Source: Asterias amurensis (taxonomy: Eukaryota > Echinodermata > Asteroidea > Forcipulatida > Asteriidae). Taken from it: a stretch of DNA of 64,000 bases. Position numbers and translations under genes: made by a program. Location: positions 11,580,335 through 11,644,334 of the forward strand of contig NC_092669.1 in assembly GCF_032118995.1 (NCBI RefSeq), given 5' to 3'. Positions within the stretch are counted from its first letter, which is position 1, and every line of letters starts with the position of its first letter. Below are positions 54,901 to 64,000 of this stretch, piece after piece. The notes below the pieces were generated by a model, which saw only the letters and a list, made by a program, of their open reading frames with translations, had not been told where the DNA came from and ran no database searches.

Positions 54901-57619
54901 GTTAATGGTTTGTTGCGGTGAGATAGTCCAGTCGTGGTGGTGGCGTAATTGAATTGAAATGAATGGTTTATTCGTCAAGTATACATGCACTGTTCTTACA
55001 AGATCACTGCTCTTGCGCGAAGCTGCTGATTGCCGACTACTACTCCCCCACAGACTGCACAGCGCAAGAGCAGTAGTCTCGCAGGGGCCAGCAGTCTGGC
55101 AAGAATATCACCATTGTCGCAGAAACTTTAACGACTTGTCCACAAGTCTAAGGGATGAGCTTTCGGAAGAGTTGGGTGCTTGGTGTCTCATGAGATTTTA
55201 TAGGAATTAGAAATAATTGAAACTTACATCTTAGATTCGGTCTGGTGTCAAACGTTAACAGCTTTTGAGGGTTCTGTGGGAAGCTATAGACAAATATTCT
55301 GGTTCTGAGGACAACGATAATTCTGCAAAAAACAAAATTAGAAACTCTAATACAAATATTCTAAAATAACGTTTTCAAGCATTATAACAACACTGAAAAC
55401 AGAAACCATATTATAGTTATTGTGTACACTTTAAATCATTGGTTTAACCCCAACACCAACGTGTGTAAGCACTGCCAAAACATAGGATTCGAACTGCCTC
55501 TAGCCACCGGGCAACCCGGTAGTCTAGTTGGTAAGACACTGCTCTAGAATTGCAAGGGTCGTGGGTTCGAATCCCACCCGAGTAACATGCCTGTGATATT
55601 TTTTCACAGGACTCGGGAAAGTACTGAGTATACAGTGCTAACACACATCAGTGTATGGGTAAAAAAAAAAAAAAATTAATATTCTTTAACCCCGATGCAA
55701 ATTTAACATCTCTTACTGTATACTCTGTTCACTGTTCGTAAAATTGTTCCCATGTGGGATTCAAACCCAGGACCATTGCCATCTAAATCTTACCGCCGAG
55801 TTCAGCACATACGATCACCATTCTGCAAGCACCAAATGTTTGCCTTAGCTGTGTAAGCGAAGAATGCCTAATTAGAAAGAGTTTGCAAACGTACAAGCCA
55901 TACTTCTCTGCTAAATGTGAAACACGCTTGGCATAAGCACAGAATTCCCTGCTTCCGCGAGCGCCGATTCTTTGCTTATGGTAAGCAGAGTCATGAAACT
56001 GGGCCCTGATGTCTTACCAACTAGACCAACGAGACTGCCTGGTAGCTAGAGGCAGTTTCGAATTGAAACACTTACTTGTCCCTTCGTAGTCTGACTGCCA
56101 GTATGACCGACGGAAACGTTAACTCCAGAACAAATTTCTTCTTAGCATCGTCCCAAATAAGGACAGTGTTTTCGGCAAACTTTGGCATACTACCGCCACC
56201 TTCAAAGAAAATAATTAAATACAATATGAAATTGAGAAATAAAATGACTCGTATTTCTGAGCTAAAAATTTAAGAATTAAAGAAGCAAGGAATGAACAAT
56301 GGAAAAGGAGACGAAGGGGAGGGGGTAGAGTGAAGGGGGATGGTTTACCCACAAGAGGTTGGAAACACAAAAGACAAAAGCAAAGGTGGGAGGGCTAGAA
56401 AAGGTTTTTAGTGAATGAGAGAGGCTTAAGTGGGGGACATAGAAGAATTAGAGGAATTGTTTTTACCTACGATGGCGATGAGATTTGTTCTGTAGAGCAT
56501 CTCTACCTGAGACACGCTTCCAATTTCATCTTTATCTGAAAAAAATAAATAAAATGATTTAGGTGAACGAAGACAATAGGAGACTTTCTGTGACGATAGG
56601 TGGCAGCATTGTTCTCAGAATTATGCGCAGGCTCAGAACTACGTAAACAATGGAAATTTACCCGTTAAGTCTGCTGCCACCTAGCGTTGGAAAGTCTCCC
56701 ATTTAACAGAAGTGGGATTTGAACCAGCAACCTCTGCATAAATATGCCTGTGGTCTACCAACAGAGTTATCTAGCCATATAGCGGTGGGTTCTATGTTTT
56801 GGTTAAAAGTCCATGAACAGGGAATCAAACTTTTCACTGGACCCCCAGTTAAAATAGCACCGGGCCTGTAAACTCTTGATTAGGCAACTCTGGCTGTCTT
56901 GGGTTTGTTCAAGCTGACTTTCAGTCTGATAAGTCTCTCGTAGTTTGTTAAGTGTCGATACTTACCTAATCTGAATTTCTCAGCTAGAGGTTCGGTGTTA
57001 TAAATCCGTAGTCCTCCTTCCATTCCACATGAAAAACAACCTATGAAAAACAAGAAGTTTTAAAAAGAAGTTGACCAGGATTGGCGATAGTTTTCAAAAC
57101 AAACAAATGACACAAATGTCAGAAAGAAGGGCATTGTTGAATTTCCAGTATTAAGGCCCGGTCCCATTGCAGCGATAACGACGAAAAGAGAATGCATTCC
57201 ATTGGTTGAATGAGCGTGTGCGTATTCTGCGTGGAGCAAGTGCACCAATGGAATGCGTTCTCTTGCGTTGTTATCGTTCTCGTTATCGCTGCAGTGGGAC
57301 CAGGCCTTTAACCAGTCCCTCCTGATCCATTTGATTGAAGTCAAACTGAATGTCCATTCAGGAGTGATCTGTACGACACCCTGGCTTAATATCACAACCG
57401 GTGACTTTAGAGTTCATCTCTGAGGAGATGAGAAAATGTCTAACTAGACTGCTTCACAGAATCAGGCTGCCTCCAAGTGTAACTAGCAGTAGTAGGATTC
57501 TGAATACTCCAAGGGTCAGTAAGATCATGCTCGCCTTAAAAAAAAAAGACTGAGAACTCTTTTCCTAGCTTACCATGATCTTGGTTGAAGTGAAGGCTCA
57601 GGATTCTATGAGTTGCCAT
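51909..57619 (-). CDS. WDR45: WDR45 / WIPI4 autophagy beta-propeller
   Basis: Nine exons: 57619-57574, 57040-56966, 56535-56467, 56199-56076, 55322-55228, 54458-54256, 53118-53033, 52580-52479 and 52137-51909. All are GT-AG and in phase, giving 342 residues (human WIPI4 360). This PROPPIN propeller shows [21 protein letters not shown], LVxFPGHKxGSxQLxDL, [10 protein letters not shown] and [14 protein letters not shown]. The phosphoinositide motif LRRG is at 222-225. The C-terminus ([17 protein letters not shown] and an acidic DDDEF) matches WIPI4 rather than WIPI3. WIPI4 binds PI3P and ATG2 at the growing autophagosome; that is family knowledge. At the exon 5/6 junction the reconstruction gives Cys where human has Gly (NLRCLCEV versus NPKGLC); another splice choice is possible. 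Nearly every intron carries a mobile element. Confidence 0.95.
52231..52446. mobile_element. Palindromic MITE in WDR45 intron 8
   Basis: GGGTGCGTTCGATGTCTGAATAGC at the left and GCAAATCAAATGCACCC at the right; inner GGGGCTCACCC recurs. Same family as 42615-42858, more diverged. Confidence 0.6.
53241..53455 (+). mobile_element. tRNA-derived SINE, 5' truncated
   Basis: Begins near the B box (GAGTTTGAATCCTGGTCATG) and continues through CTTGAGCAAGCCGGTTCACT, GTAGAGGTTGATAATGG and GGAGCTGAGAACGATTTAA. In WDR45 intron 6. Confidence 0.7.
53457..53697. mobile_element. Foldback MITE, CCCAATTTCATAGAGC family
   Basis: GGGCCCAATTTCATAGAGCTGC pairs with GCAGCTCTATGAAATTGGACCC; inner arms share GGATTACCAACCAAATTTCC. 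Directly abuts the SINE at 53241-53455. Second copy at 35746-35988. Confidence 0.85.
53999..54225. mobile_element. MITE, ATAGACCxTTCCCATGAAATATG
   Basis: Left end AATAGACCCTTCCCATGAAATATGC pairs with GCATATTTCATGGGAAAGGTCTATT at the right. The interior carries GCGCGTGCGCACTAAC and CGTTTGCCAACTAAC. About 227 bp in WDR45 intron 6, ending 31 bp before exon 6. Confidence 0.85.
55470..55675 (+). mobile_element. tRNA-derived SINE with A-tail (second family)
   Basis: A box (TAGTCTAGTTGG) and perfect B box (GGTTCGAATCC), then GGACTCGGGAAAGTACTGAGTATACAGTGC, ACACACATCAGTGTATGG and an A-run of 13 or more at 55662-55674. Truncated or diverged copies: 530-665 (-), 845-1020 (-), 15205-15330 (+) and 63855-63995 (-). 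Not a functional tRNA: no intact acceptor stem was found. Confidence 0.8.
55786..56009. mobile_element. MITE, GGGCCCAATTTCATG family, left end missing
   Basis: Right end GGTAAGCAGAGTCATGAAACTGGGCCC and interior GTAAGCGAAGAATGCCTA match the copy at 14482-14731. The left terminal repeat is lost against a tRNA-like fragment. Confidence 0.6.
56576..56703. mobile_element. Foldback MITE with AGGTGGCAGCA arms
   Basis: AATAGGAGACTTTCTGTGACGATAGGTGGCAGCA pairs with TGCTGCCACCTAGCGTTGGAAAGTCTCCCATT. 128 bp in WDR45 intron 2. The arms contain AGGTGGCAG, which equals part of the vertebrate CTCF consensus. Confidence 0.8.
57151..57310. mobile_element. Foldback MITE, AAGGCCxGGTC family
   Basis: TTAAGGCCCGGTCCCATTGCAGCGATAACGA pairs with TCGTTATCGCTGCAGTGGGACCAGGCCTTTAA. 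Inner arms share GAGAATGCATTCCATTGGTT. In WDR45 intron 1; other copy at 7384-7553. Confidence 0.88.
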
Positions 57620-57771
57620 TTTATGCTGACTGATATGACCATTGGGAGGTTACATTAGGACGAAACAAAAGTGATGATCGGACAAATTTTCCTGAAGATA
57701 GAAAACATATGAACTATTAATTTTATTAACATCAAATTCTGATAGATAAAGATAGCCACACATCAATACTC

Positions 57772-57979
57772 ACAATAGACCGATCCAGTAGGCTCCGCCC
57801 ACGACGCACGTGTGAGCAAGAACATGTGGCAGTGTTGGGGCTCTCCAATGCCTTTCTGCACAACTCTGCCGCGCGCGCCAAGATACGCGCGCGCATGTCT
57901 GACCTTATTTGTCGGACCTTCGTCGCGTTGTGATTGGTCAATACGCAACGGGGCGGAGCTTAGTGGATCGGTCTATTGT
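57772..57979. mobile_element. MITE, ACAATAGACCGATCCA family
   Basis: Ends ACAATAGACCGATCCAGTAGGCTCCGCCC and GGGGCGGAGCTTAGTGGATCGGTCTATTGT are inverted. GC-rich interior with CGCGCGCGCCAAGATACGCGCGCG. Lies 153 bp upstream of the WDR45 start, so it may sit in its promoter. Confidence 0.85.
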
Positions 57980-58194
57980 CAGGCATTGAAGTTACATCTT
58001 GAAGGAATGAAGGGGCACTTCTATGAGGAAAATGTGTTTTTGAATTTAACATTTGCAAAGGGCACCACAGCAATAGTTCCAGGCATGTCCAGGAGTCCCC
58101 GGCCGGAACCCCACCCCAAAGTTCATTTTCTCTCGACGACACAAAAAGTGGATCCCAAAAAGTGAAAACACAAAATTATTGAACCATTGGCATT

Positions 58195-58327
58195 GTTTCC
58201 GTATAGCGCCACCAGTCACCACTTTTTCATTCGATATGAAATGATTTAGTATCTAATTTACCTCAATGAGATATCCTTTTTTGTAAAAATGAGTGAACAA
58301 GTGGTGGCGCCATACGGAAAGTTATCC
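58195..58327. mobile_element. Short palindromic MITE, GGCGCCACCAC family
   Basis: TTTCCGTATAGCGCCACCAG...CACCACTTTTTCATTCGATATGAAA at the left; GTGGTGGCGCCATACGGAAAG at the right. 58328-59166 has no gene. Confidence 0.75.
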
Positions 58328-59166
58328 TAAGTTAAGTTTTCAAATTGTAATCATAAACAATAATTAATTTAAACATTAGTATTTTTAACAATGTTTTAAA
58401 ATCCCAAACCCAACTCCAAAATAACATGCCAATTCTTGTCCCCCAAAACACAAGTTTCAAGAAGACATTCATCCTCACTGACTGAACAGCTATCTAGATA
58501 ATTATCTGTAAGAAATTTACTTATTTTACCTTCAAACAACTTGCATACTTGATGTTTTTGTCAGCAGAAATAGCGCAGTTGAAAAGTGTCAATAAATAAA
58601 TACATCGTGTGAGGTCAAAGGTTGCCTGTACTTTTTATTGTTTTGACGGGTCGTATCTGGGATCTTCGACTTTTTCCAAGAGGGGTTTCTTAATTTTAGT
58701 TAAACTTTACCAGTCCTCTGTGGTAAATTTTATACGAGATATTGTATACTAATCAAAGCGCGCGTGTGTCTTTATGAAGAAAGACTTAGTTAAGTTTACT
58801 TTTGAGCTGCACACGCGGGAACTGTAGGGCGCCCCCATGTCACATTTTGTGCAGCAGAAATTTTGAGACTGACCGCTTATTTTGATGAAGAACATCTTAC
58901 AATCTATAGATTTTAAGAAGCAAATTCTCAGACGAACAGTGGGTAGGTAAGTATGTTCATTTGCTGTCCTCCCAATTTGCAGCAACTTATTCGTTGTCTC
59001 TGTTGCGGGTATACTAAGTAGGCATGGCTAAATAAATTGCTTGCCGAAAATTTGAATTGAGGTTGTTTCTCATCATCATGATCATGGGGATGGAGGCAAA
59101 ATTAGACCCGCCCCCCCAAAAAAAATGTCATAATATTATGAACATCTTCATTCTTTATTTAATAAA

Positions 59167-59333
59167 GGATAACTTTCCGTATGGCGCCACCACTTCTTCA
59201 CGCATCTTTACAAAAAGGGATAGGGCCTATCTCATTGAGGTAAATTCGATACTATTTCTACAGTAGGCCCCCTACTATATTAATATATTTCATATCGAAT
59301 GAAAAAGTGGTGGCGCCATACGGAAACTTGTCC
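59167..59333. mobile_element. Short palindromic MITE, GGCGCCACCAC family
   Basis: GGATAACTTTCCGTATGGCGCCACCAC pairs with GTGGTGGCGCCATACGGAAACTTGTCC. 59334-59782 is the PTDSS2 upstream region with no recognisable motif. Confidence 0.85.
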
Positions 59334-59782
59334 TGATAAATAATAGTATAATATATTGTACGATATTAATTAATGTTACAAATACAATGTTGTTACTTCT
59401 GAATCTGAACATTCATCGTCCACTCACAAAAACGCAAATCAAACTTCAAGGTCAAGAAAGACGCAAGATTTCCTTTGATTTTGAATTCGATTTAACAGGA
59501 CCAACAAGAACGGTGACTGATACTAGAATCTAGATAGATAATTTCGGTAAATGTTAAAACCTTTTGGTGTGCGGCCAAAATATCATTCAGAAACTAGTGT
59601 GATCATTCTTATTTCAAGAACACAAAAACGCAAATAGAAACTTTTCTTCACACACAGTTATTGTAATTTCAGCTCTTTACTTTACAAACCTTTGACGAAA
59701 AAAGCATTTCCATGGTAACAAGTTTGCATGACAACCAAGAACTGACTGAAGTTGTACACTGGTCTCATTTGTGGCGAACAAG

Positions 59783-62700
59783 ATGACGACTAGGACTTCC
59801 AGGAGCCAGAGTACCAGTGAAAGGAACCAACCATTACAGACAGGGTTTTCATCTTTCCTGACGAATGTGGAAGATGACGGGACAGTAACGTATTTCTGGT
59901 GAGATCATCAAAATAGACTTTTATCCTGTCCGCTATTTTTTGAGTCAGATTTTTATTTTACTCCCAAAATGGTAGAAATGCAGGCGTGGAACTGCAAGTA
60001 AGCCATGGCCTTCGGTGCCCCCGGTCTTGGCCTTGGTGCCCTTCATAGTTTCCCATAGACTACGATTTTCCAATGATGCCTTTCAGTGCAAAATTTCCTT
60101 GCCCTTTCAAAATGTTCAAAGATGAAATTTCTGGCCAGACGCACCCCTAGGATGTGTGTTCGCACTGTGCAAAGGGTCAAATCTATTTTCTATGAACGAG
60201 ATTTTATCAAGGATGGGGATCTAGCCAGCCTGGGATTGATTTCAAAAAGATAGTCTTAATTTAGGACTAGTCCTAGGACTTTAGGAGTTAAGGCTAGTCC
60301 TAAGTTAGGACGAGTAACTTGTACTATCTCCAGATAAAACTAGTCTTTATAACTTTTTGTGAAATCCACCTCTGAGCTGAGTGGAGGGAGCTGGACCTAA
60401 TTTCATAAAGCTTTTAAGTAGAAAAAACTGCTTAGCAATTTTTTTTGCTTAGCCAAATTTTTACACCTGTTATTTTTTGTTTCCGATTGAAGGCGTGCCC
60501 ACTCCATCACAGCTCTAATCTGCCTCATTGCATCCCTCCTGTATGTTTCCATTGTTGAAGATCAAACAAAGGATGTGGAATGGAATGTTAAAAGGTAAGA
60601 ATTATACTTGCAACTCTTCCAGCAAGGCTTACTACAAAGAACCTTTAGGCCTGCATACTTCACAGAGGCAACAAGGCGATTGCCTCCGTGCCCCTGGTTA
60701 TTGCCTTGGTGCCCATGAAAAGCTCCAGTAGAAATTTACACTTTCCAATGGGGTGCCCTTTACCAACTTGGAGAAATGCCCTTGCCCTTTTAAAAAAACC
60801 AAAACAGGCCTGTGTGTTTATATAGTCATACCATAGATCAGGCGACCTCAATCTTATATTTAGACTTCACCCAGTCCTTCCTAAACCTTACTTCAAAGTC
60901 ACCAATGGATGATCCTATATTCCAAGTGAGATTAAGTTAAACATTTTTGGACTGTACCACTTCTTGATTACAGGGGTATTGTTGCGTGCATCTTGGTATT
61001 CTGTGTCTTTGGTATGACCCAGGTACGAGATGGCCCCTTCCGGCGCCCTCATCCAGCTCTCTGGAGACTTGTCGTTTGTATGAGTGTTGTCTACGAACTG
61101 TGTCTGGTCTTTTTGCTCTTTCAGGTACGGTTGTAGTCAGTTTTTAGCCACTATGGACAGTGCTGAGCAAAATACATTGTGCCGCCCAGCACAGATTAAA
61201 ACAAAAATATTGCCCAATGTGTATTGATCGGAGACACAGCTAATGATAAGAAGTCACAGAGAAAGAACACAGTCAAATGGCCATTCAACTTATTGCATGG
61301 CCCTATACACAAACAGTCTAGAAACCTGGGGTGGATTTCACAAAGAGTTAGGACTAGTCTTATCTCGAGTTAGGACCAGTTACTCGTCCTAACTTAGGAC
61401 TATCCATGCAATTTGTATATCTCCTAGGACTAGTCCTAAGTTAGGACTAGTCCTAACTCTTTGTGAAATCGACCCCTGGGCCCTTTCAGAAATAATGGCA
61501 TCATAGTCATAGGTTAATTCAATGCCTCATTACCTATTGTAATCGTTTTAAAATTACATTGCGTGAGCCGTGAGGGCGCTCTCACTCTTCCGGGGGTATA
61601 TTCATTCGTACCCATAACAGATATGAAAGACTGGAACACATTAACAAAACAGACATCTAATCCGTCAGGGACAACAAGACATTTACAGGAGCCGATACAA
61701 CCCACCTCTAAAGCAACTTAAAACTACGGTGCAACAAATGTGACAGAACGCCTATTGAATCTGTGCACGACAAATTGCATATACCCCCGGCAGTGATAAA
61801 AATATATTTAAGGGCGCCCTCATGCGACCAAAAATAAGGCGCATTGCTTAACTTTTGTTTTTATTCTCCTCCCCCCCCCCACCACCTTGCCTTTAGACGG
61901 CTGATGATGCTCGTAAACTCATTGGTTACCTGGACCCTGCATTGGGGAAACCCCTACCTGAGCAGTCCTACGCTGAGAACTGTAAGATTTATGATCCAGA
62001 GGGCCACCCAGATAACCCATGGGCTAACTTATGGGTAAGTTACCCACCTTTTTCATGTTATGATAATAATACCTACCAAGCACCTTTTTTCTATACATAC
62101 TTCCACCATGCAAAGTTTCAAATCCTACGAATAACGATGACATACTTTCTGATATCATTTTGTTACAGGACAAAATTGATGTCTTTGTCATCGGGCACCT
62201 TCTGGGATGGTACTTCAAGGTAAGTCTCGTCATCTAACCATTTTTGTTCCAAGGTTGAGTATTTGTTCCTTGCTCTATAGTCTGCAATGAAGGTGTGCTT
62301 TTACTCTGGCTCCGCCTACTGAGTTTATGAATATTTTTTGATTACTTTGAGTTTATGAATATTCACAATTACTTTGAGTTTATGAATATTTATGATACCT
62401 TTGAGTTTATCATGATTATTCATCAGATGCTAATGATAAGAGATTACTGGGTGTGCTGGGTCATCAGTATTATGTTTGAGGTGCTGGAATACTCGTTGGA
62501 GCATCAACTGCCGAACTTTGCTGAATGCTGGTGGGATCATGTGAGTAAGAATTGAAAGTTTACCTTGCCTGATAACTATCCTCTTATTTCCACCTGGCAC
62601 AAGCCTCCACGCTCTTTTTCCATTTCCCTAATAACCCAGTTACACACAGACGCCACTACTATACAATGGAAAAGTGGCCGAAAGCGTGGCCAATCCAATC

Positions 62701-63526
62701 GTTGTGGGCCAAACATGGGAGGATCTCCATGAGCGTGGTTTGGTCGGGAGGTGATCTCCTAGGTCGGGAAGCTGCTTTCTCTCCCCTGGCTTGTTATGAA
62801 CGTGCTCAAAATAAGTGTGGTAGGGCCGTGGCCAAAACTATGTGGGTTGAGATTTCCGTGGTCGTAAAAAAAAGCGCAGCACTGTCGCTTACTATTTTGA
62901 AGTAGAAACAACTGCTATATATAGGATTAAAACATGTTTCCAAAAACCAAAGGTATTGCCTTTATAACCCCTCTGTTTTTACCTTCACAGTGGGTCTTGG
63001 ATGTCATTATCTGCAATGGTGCCGGTATATGGCTAGGAATGAAAACTCTCAATTACCTAAATATGAAGAAGTACCAATGGAGTGGTCTGTGGAAAATACC
63101 CTCTTATTCGTAAGTAGTTGTCGCCATCTTGGTCTAGTACCCTGTCTACACAAAAAGTAATGAAACCTAATTCTCATTACACCCAAAAGGAGACCTGACT
63201 TCTTTTTGTGTAGACAAGACCAACTAGACTAACCAGAAACCATAGAGCACAAGGAGATTGACTATATGAACCATGCACTGGAGCATGGTCGACTATGGCC
63301 AATTCGACAGTTTCTGGTCACGTGGCTCACCCAAACTTGCTCATAGTTATTAGCTATACGTTGATCAATAATATTAATAATAACGACAATAATTTTCTTG
63401 ATTTTTCCCAGGGGAAAGTTAAAGAGAATTGTTCTTCAGTTTACTCCATATAGTTGGACCCGATTTGACTGGCAACCCACGGCTAATATAACGCGTTGGC
63501 TGGCTGTTCTTGGAATTATATCTATG
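59783..63526 (+). CDS. PTDSS2: Phosphatidylserine synthase 2 (partial, 3' end outside window)
   Basis: Eight exons: 59783-59898, 60493-60594, 60974-61124, 61897-62034, 62169-62219, 62427-62540, 62991-63109 and 63412-63526. All are in phase, giving 302 residues; the last donor (ATG|GTAAG) shows that more exons follow to the right. Strong family strings: [97 protein letters not shown] and [24 protein letters not shown] and GLWxIPSYxGKxKRI fit PTDSS2 rather than PTDSS1. Membrane segments fall near 45-60, 74-90, 106-126 and 200-215. The enzyme exchanges serine for the ethanolamine head group of phosphatidylethanolamine at ER/mitochondria-associated membranes (family knowledge). Introns 1 and 2 each hold a GGCCTGGAATT-family repeat. 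Confidence 0.95.
60245..60375. repeat. TAGGACTAGTCCTA palindromic repeat
   Basis: Contains TTAGGACTAGTCCTAGGACT and TTAGGACGAGTAAC, bordered by TTTGTGAAATCCACC. Related copies: 660-815, 7550-7670, 43110-43225 and 61325-61480 (PTDSS2 intron 3). These are probably one small foldback family. Confidence 0.6.
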
Positions 63527-64000
63527 GTAAGGGAAACTCTTTAGAGACCATTATGCAAGTTTTTGAACGCCGTAACCAGAAAGCTCCATTAAAGGATTTG
63601 GTACCATGGTGGTTGGAGCGCTTGGCACCATTCCGAAAGCACTTGGGAAACATGACGAAAAAGAGACAAACGTGAGGATCCTGAGAAAAACCCTTGAGAT
63701 CTAAGGCTTAGGAGACGTTGCCTGTCTCGAAAAGTTACCTGCTCAAAGGAAAATGATATATTTCTTTTGCTTACTGTGATTAGATGAAATAGTATTCTGA
63801 TTTAATAGATGGAAATTTGCATCAGTATAAAGATAAGATCATATTTATTTCGCGTTTACCCATGTACACCGATGTGTGTAGCACCAGTACTTTTCCTGAG
63901 CTTTATGAAAGAAATCACTGCATGCTACTCGGCTGGGATTCAAACCCACGACCTCTGGATTTCATGAGCAGTGTCTTACCAAATAGACCACTGTTCTGAG
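63527..64000. other. PTDSS2 intron 8 (incomplete)
   Basis: Ends with a reverse tRNA-like SINE (63855-63995: GATGTGTGTAGCACCAGTACTTTTCC, GGGATTCAAACCCACGACC). No further exon is visible before the edge. Confidence 0.6.

Noticed and set aside
55500-55575. Possible functional tRNA gene with perfect B box
   Set aside because: No convincing acceptor stem, followed by a SINE body and A-tail; several decayed copies in the window. Called a SINE.

Overview
The window is intron-rich, AT-rich eukaryotic DNA crowded with small palindromic DNA transposons, tRNA-derived SINEs and minisatellites. Protein similarity places it in an invertebrate deuterostome. The repeat families suggest an echinoderm, most likely a sea star; that is inference from memory, not a search. 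There is no sign of bacterial, organellar or viral origin.

Six protein-coding genes were reconstructed exon by exon from splice signals with phase checking. (1) TXNDC9-like thioredoxin-fold protein, + strand, 2208-7326, six exons. (2) A signal-anchored, thioredoxin-like plus JmjC dioxygenase, - strand, 33308-37451, five exons. (3) ILRUN (UBA-like and NBR1-like), - strand, 42072-47479, six exons. (4) RTN4IP1-like mitochondrial oxidoreductase, + strand, 47933-49222, intronless. (5) WDR45/WIPI4 autophagy propeller, - strand, 51909-57619, nine exons. (6) PTDSS2 phosphatidylserine synthase, + strand, from 59783 and running off the right edge after eight visible exons. ILRUN/RTN4IP1 and WDR45/PTDSS2 are divergent pairs. 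The first pair shares a 453 bp gap with a perfect CRE and a CCAAT box.

From 7.3 to 33 kb there is no confident intact gene. This stretch holds a decayed cathepsin D-like aspartic protease (14193-19011), a possible three-exon minus-strand transcript with a 49-residue spliced ORF (26440-30800), and a series of arrays: an AT-rich higher-order repeat carrying LINE tails (10.8-14.1 kb), a C/A-rich array with an inverted partner (15.9-18.7 kb), a 107 bp tandem (21-21.8 kb), a G-rich minisatellite of about 78 bp (27.1-28.9 kb), a 42 bp array of GCGCCC motifs (30.8-31.1 kb) and a 184 bp array that appears related to the last exon of the JmjC gene (32.3-33.3 kb).

The most striking mobile element is a 1.43 kb foldback with arms over 600 bp and a matching 7 bp flanking duplication inside TXNDC9 intron 1. 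At least ten families of short inverted-repeat elements occur, many of them once per intron in ILRUN and WDR45.
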